DNA of 6,290 nucleotides from positions 1 to 6,290 of the forward strand of contig JAAYXZ010000001.1 in assembly GCA_012515635.1 (NCBI GenBank), read 5' to 3'. Source of the DNA: Elusimicrobiota bacterium (GTDB lineage Bacteria > Ratteibacteria > UBA8468 > B48-G9 > JAFGKM01). Shown here in pieces: positions 4,853-6,290 of this stretch; the first letter of the stretch is position 1; the number at the start of each line of letters is the position of its first letter. The position numbers and the translations under genes were made by a program. The notes beneath the pieces are model-generated. The model was given only the letters and a program-made list of their open reading frames with translations. It was not told the origin of the DNA and did not search any database.

Positions 4853-6103
4853 TTATATTTTATCAGGGTGAATGATTTTTCCTTTCACCGCGCTTGCCGC
4901 TGCTATTTCAGGATTGGCAAGATATACATAACTTTTGGGGTGTCCCATTCTGCCGATAAAATTTCGGTTTGTTGTTGCTATGGAGACTTCCCCTTCTCCG
5001 AGAACGCCCATATGACCGCCTAAACATGGACCGCAGGTCGGCGGACTTATCACACATCCTGCAGAGATAAAGACATCTACCAACCCTTCTTTTACGGCCT
5101 GTTGATATATCTTTTGTGTTGCGGGAATAATTATGCATCTAACCTCATGATGGATTGTTTGTCCGTTCAAAATAGACGCAGCCCGCCTTAAGTCAGATAT
5201 TCTTCCGTTGGTGCATGACCCGATAACCGCCTGGTCTATTTTGACATCACTAAATTCATCAACATTTTTAGAGTTGGAGGGCAGATGGGGAGCGGCTACC
5301 TGCGGCATAATTTTAGAGACATCTATCTCTATTACGCTTTCATAGACAGCATCCTCATCACTTTTTAGCGTCAAGTCAGATGTAACTCCAACCTCCTCTA
5401 AATATAGGGCGGTTATTTCATCCGGTTCTATTATTCCGTTCTTTGCGCCTGCCTCTATAGCCATATTACACATAGTGAACCTGTTATCCATAGAAAGATT
5501 TTGTATTGTATCTCCGGTGAACTCCATAGATTTATAATTTGCTCCGTCCACCCCTATCTTGCCGATGGTATAAAGTATGAGGTCTTTCCCTCCTACATAT
5601 TTATTCCGTTTTCCTGTATAGACAAATTTTATTGATGGAGGCACTTTGAGCCAGACCTTCCCTGTTATCATTGCTGATGCGATATCTGTGCTTCCCATAC
5701 CTGTAGAGAATGCTCCTACCGCTCCATATGTGCAAGTATGGCTGTCAGCCCCGATAATAAAATCACCCGGTCTTGTCAGCCCTTCTTCTGGAAGCAGCGC
5801 ATGCTCTATTCCCACTTTGCCTATTTCGTAAAATCTTACCTTGTATTTTTTTGCAAATCCCCTTAATCTTTTAACAAGTTCTGCGCTTTGTATGTCTTTA
5901 CAAGGAGTGAAATGGTCGGGGACAAGGACAATTTTATCAGGGTCAAACACTTTTGTTGCCCCCGCTTTTTCAAACTCATTTATAGACAATGGACCCGTTA
6001 TATCGTTTGCAAGAACAAGGTCAACATTACTTTCAACGAATTCACCGGGACTAACCTTGTCTTTACCCGAATGTTTAGCAATAATTTTTTCTGTAATAGT
6101 CAT
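4853..6103 (-). CDS. leuC: 3-isopropylmalate dehydratase, large subunit ([4Fe-4S])
   Basis: This is the large, iron-sulfur subunit of isopropylmalate isomerase (aconitase superfamily). At 416 residues it belongs to the shorter archaeal-type LeuC/HacA group, not the roughly 466-residue E. coli type, matching the short LeuD beside it. Visible blocks: MTITEKIIAKHSG (1-13), DHFTPCKDI (63-71), the signature IGADSHTCTYGAVGAFSTG (117-135), and GSCTNGR (295-301). Downstream are PPTCGPCLGG (354-363) and the C-terminal TTNRNFIGRMG (377-387). Cluster ligands are C297, C357 and C360, all present. Homoaconitase is the main alternative in this subgroup; the neighbouring leuA and leuB argue for leucine synthesis. 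The ATG at 6103 is preceded by GAAAGG at about eight bases. It follows leuA by 45 bases and leads leuD by 43, so it is an internal operon gene. Its oxygen-labile cluster makes leucine synthesis iron-dependent. Confidence 0.95.
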   Translation of the reverse strand: MTITEKIIAKHSGKDKVSPGEFVESNVDLVLANDITGPLSINEFEKAGATKVFDPDKIVLVPDHFTPCKDIQSAELVKRLRGFAKKYKVRFYEIGKVGIEHALLPEEGLTRPGDFIIGADSHTCTYGAVGAFSTGMGSTDIASAMITGKVWLKVPPSIKFVYTGKRNKYVGGKDLILYTIGKIGVDGANYKSMEFTGDTIQNLSMDNRFTMCNMAIEAGAKNGIIEPDEITALYLEEVGVTSDLTLKSDEDAVYESVIEIDVSKIMPQVAAPHLPSNSKNVDEFSDVKIDQAVIGSCTNGRISDLRRAASILNGQTIHHEVRCIIIPATQKIYQQAVKEGLVDVFISAGCVISPPTCGPCLGGHMGVLGEGEVSIATTNRNFIGRMGHPKSYVYLANPEIAAASAVKGKIIHPDKI

Positions 6104-6148
6104 TTTTCTAACCTTTCATTTTTTTCTACCAGATGATATAAGGTAAGT

Positions 6149-6290
6149 TTACGCCCCCTTATACTTTGTTTTTATAGTGTCTTTTCTTATGAGATAACGG
6201 TTAAGGGCGTCAATATATGCTTTTGCGCTTGCCTCAACAATATCAGTGCTTACCCCTTTGCCCGGAACCTGTAGTTTTTCTATCTCCAGA
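6149..6290 (-). CDS. leuA: 2-isopropylmalate synthase, C-terminal end (5' part outside window)
   Basis: Only the last 46 codons plus TAA are in the window, in the minus-strand frame entering at 6289. The peptide reads LEIEKLQVPGKGVSTDIVEA followed by SAKAYIDALNRYLIRK and a short basic tail ending KGA. The block GKGVSTDIVEASAKAYIDALN is characteristic of the C-terminal regulatory domain of LeuA (the LeuA dimer domain that binds leucine for feedback inhibition), which in many members ends 'G.GVSTDIIEASAKAYLNALN'. LeuA condenses acetyl-CoA with 2-oxoisovalerate, the first step of leucine synthesis. Isopropylmalate and citramalate synthases share this domain, so citramalate synthase is the alternative; the leuC-leuD-leuB genes directly downstream favour LeuA. 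The presence of this end shows the synthase is the long, regulated form, not a catalytic-domain-only version. Confidence 0.88.
   Translation of the reverse strand, partial: LEIEKLQVPGKGVSTDIVEASAKAYIDALNRYLIRKDTIKTKYKGA

Noticed and set aside
4908..5138. 76-codon minus-strand frame inside leuC
   Set aside because: Same strand but a different frame from leuC, covering its C-terminal Fe-S motifs; arises from codon pattern, not a separate gene.

Overview
The window is a 6.3 kb piece of an AT-rich bacterial chromosome holding two conventional, tightly packed operons on the minus strand and the tail of one gene on the plus strand. I found no mobile element, CRISPR array, tRNA or rRNA. The gene set (formate-tetrahydrofolate ligase, Feo ferrous iron uptake, archaeal-type LeuC/LeuD) fits an anaerobic or microaerophilic bacterium. 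The LeuB subfamily (Actinobacteria-like substrate loop, Lys-Tyr cofactor site) reminds me of the planctomycete/PVC side of the tree, but that placement is an impression from memory, not a search result.

Layout from left to right: (1) bases 2-382, plus strand, the last 126 codons of formate-tetrahydrofolate ligase (fhs). (2) Fifteen bases later, converging on it from the minus strand, the iron operon, transcribed from about 3050 down to 398: feoA, feoB and a DtxR/MntR-family metalloregulator. The genes are translationally chained: feoA and feoB share ATGA, and the regulator's Shine-Dalgarno overlaps the feoB stop codon. (3) Bases 2999-3271 are non-coding. They contain a perfect 24-bp palindrome of the DtxR-box type just after a plausible promoter for feoA, plus a weak terminator candidate for the operon upstream. 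(4) From 3272 to the right edge, also minus strand, is the leucine operon in the order leuA (only the last 46 codons are here), leuC, leuD, leuB.

The iron operon looks like a self-contained feedback loop. FeoB imports Fe(II), FeoA assists it, and the third gene encodes the sensor that probably binds the palindrome and shuts the operon off when metal is plentiful. The leucine operon encodes the complete leucine-specific branch from 2-oxoisovalerate to 2-oxoisocaproate: LeuA condenses with acetyl-CoA, the LeuCD [4Fe-4S] isomerase makes 3-isopropylmalate, and LeuB oxidises it. None of this is a new kind of system. The parts worth a second look are the regulator's mixed metal site, its probable operator, a second motif with everted half-sites nearby, and the NADP-type residues in the LeuB cofactor pocket.
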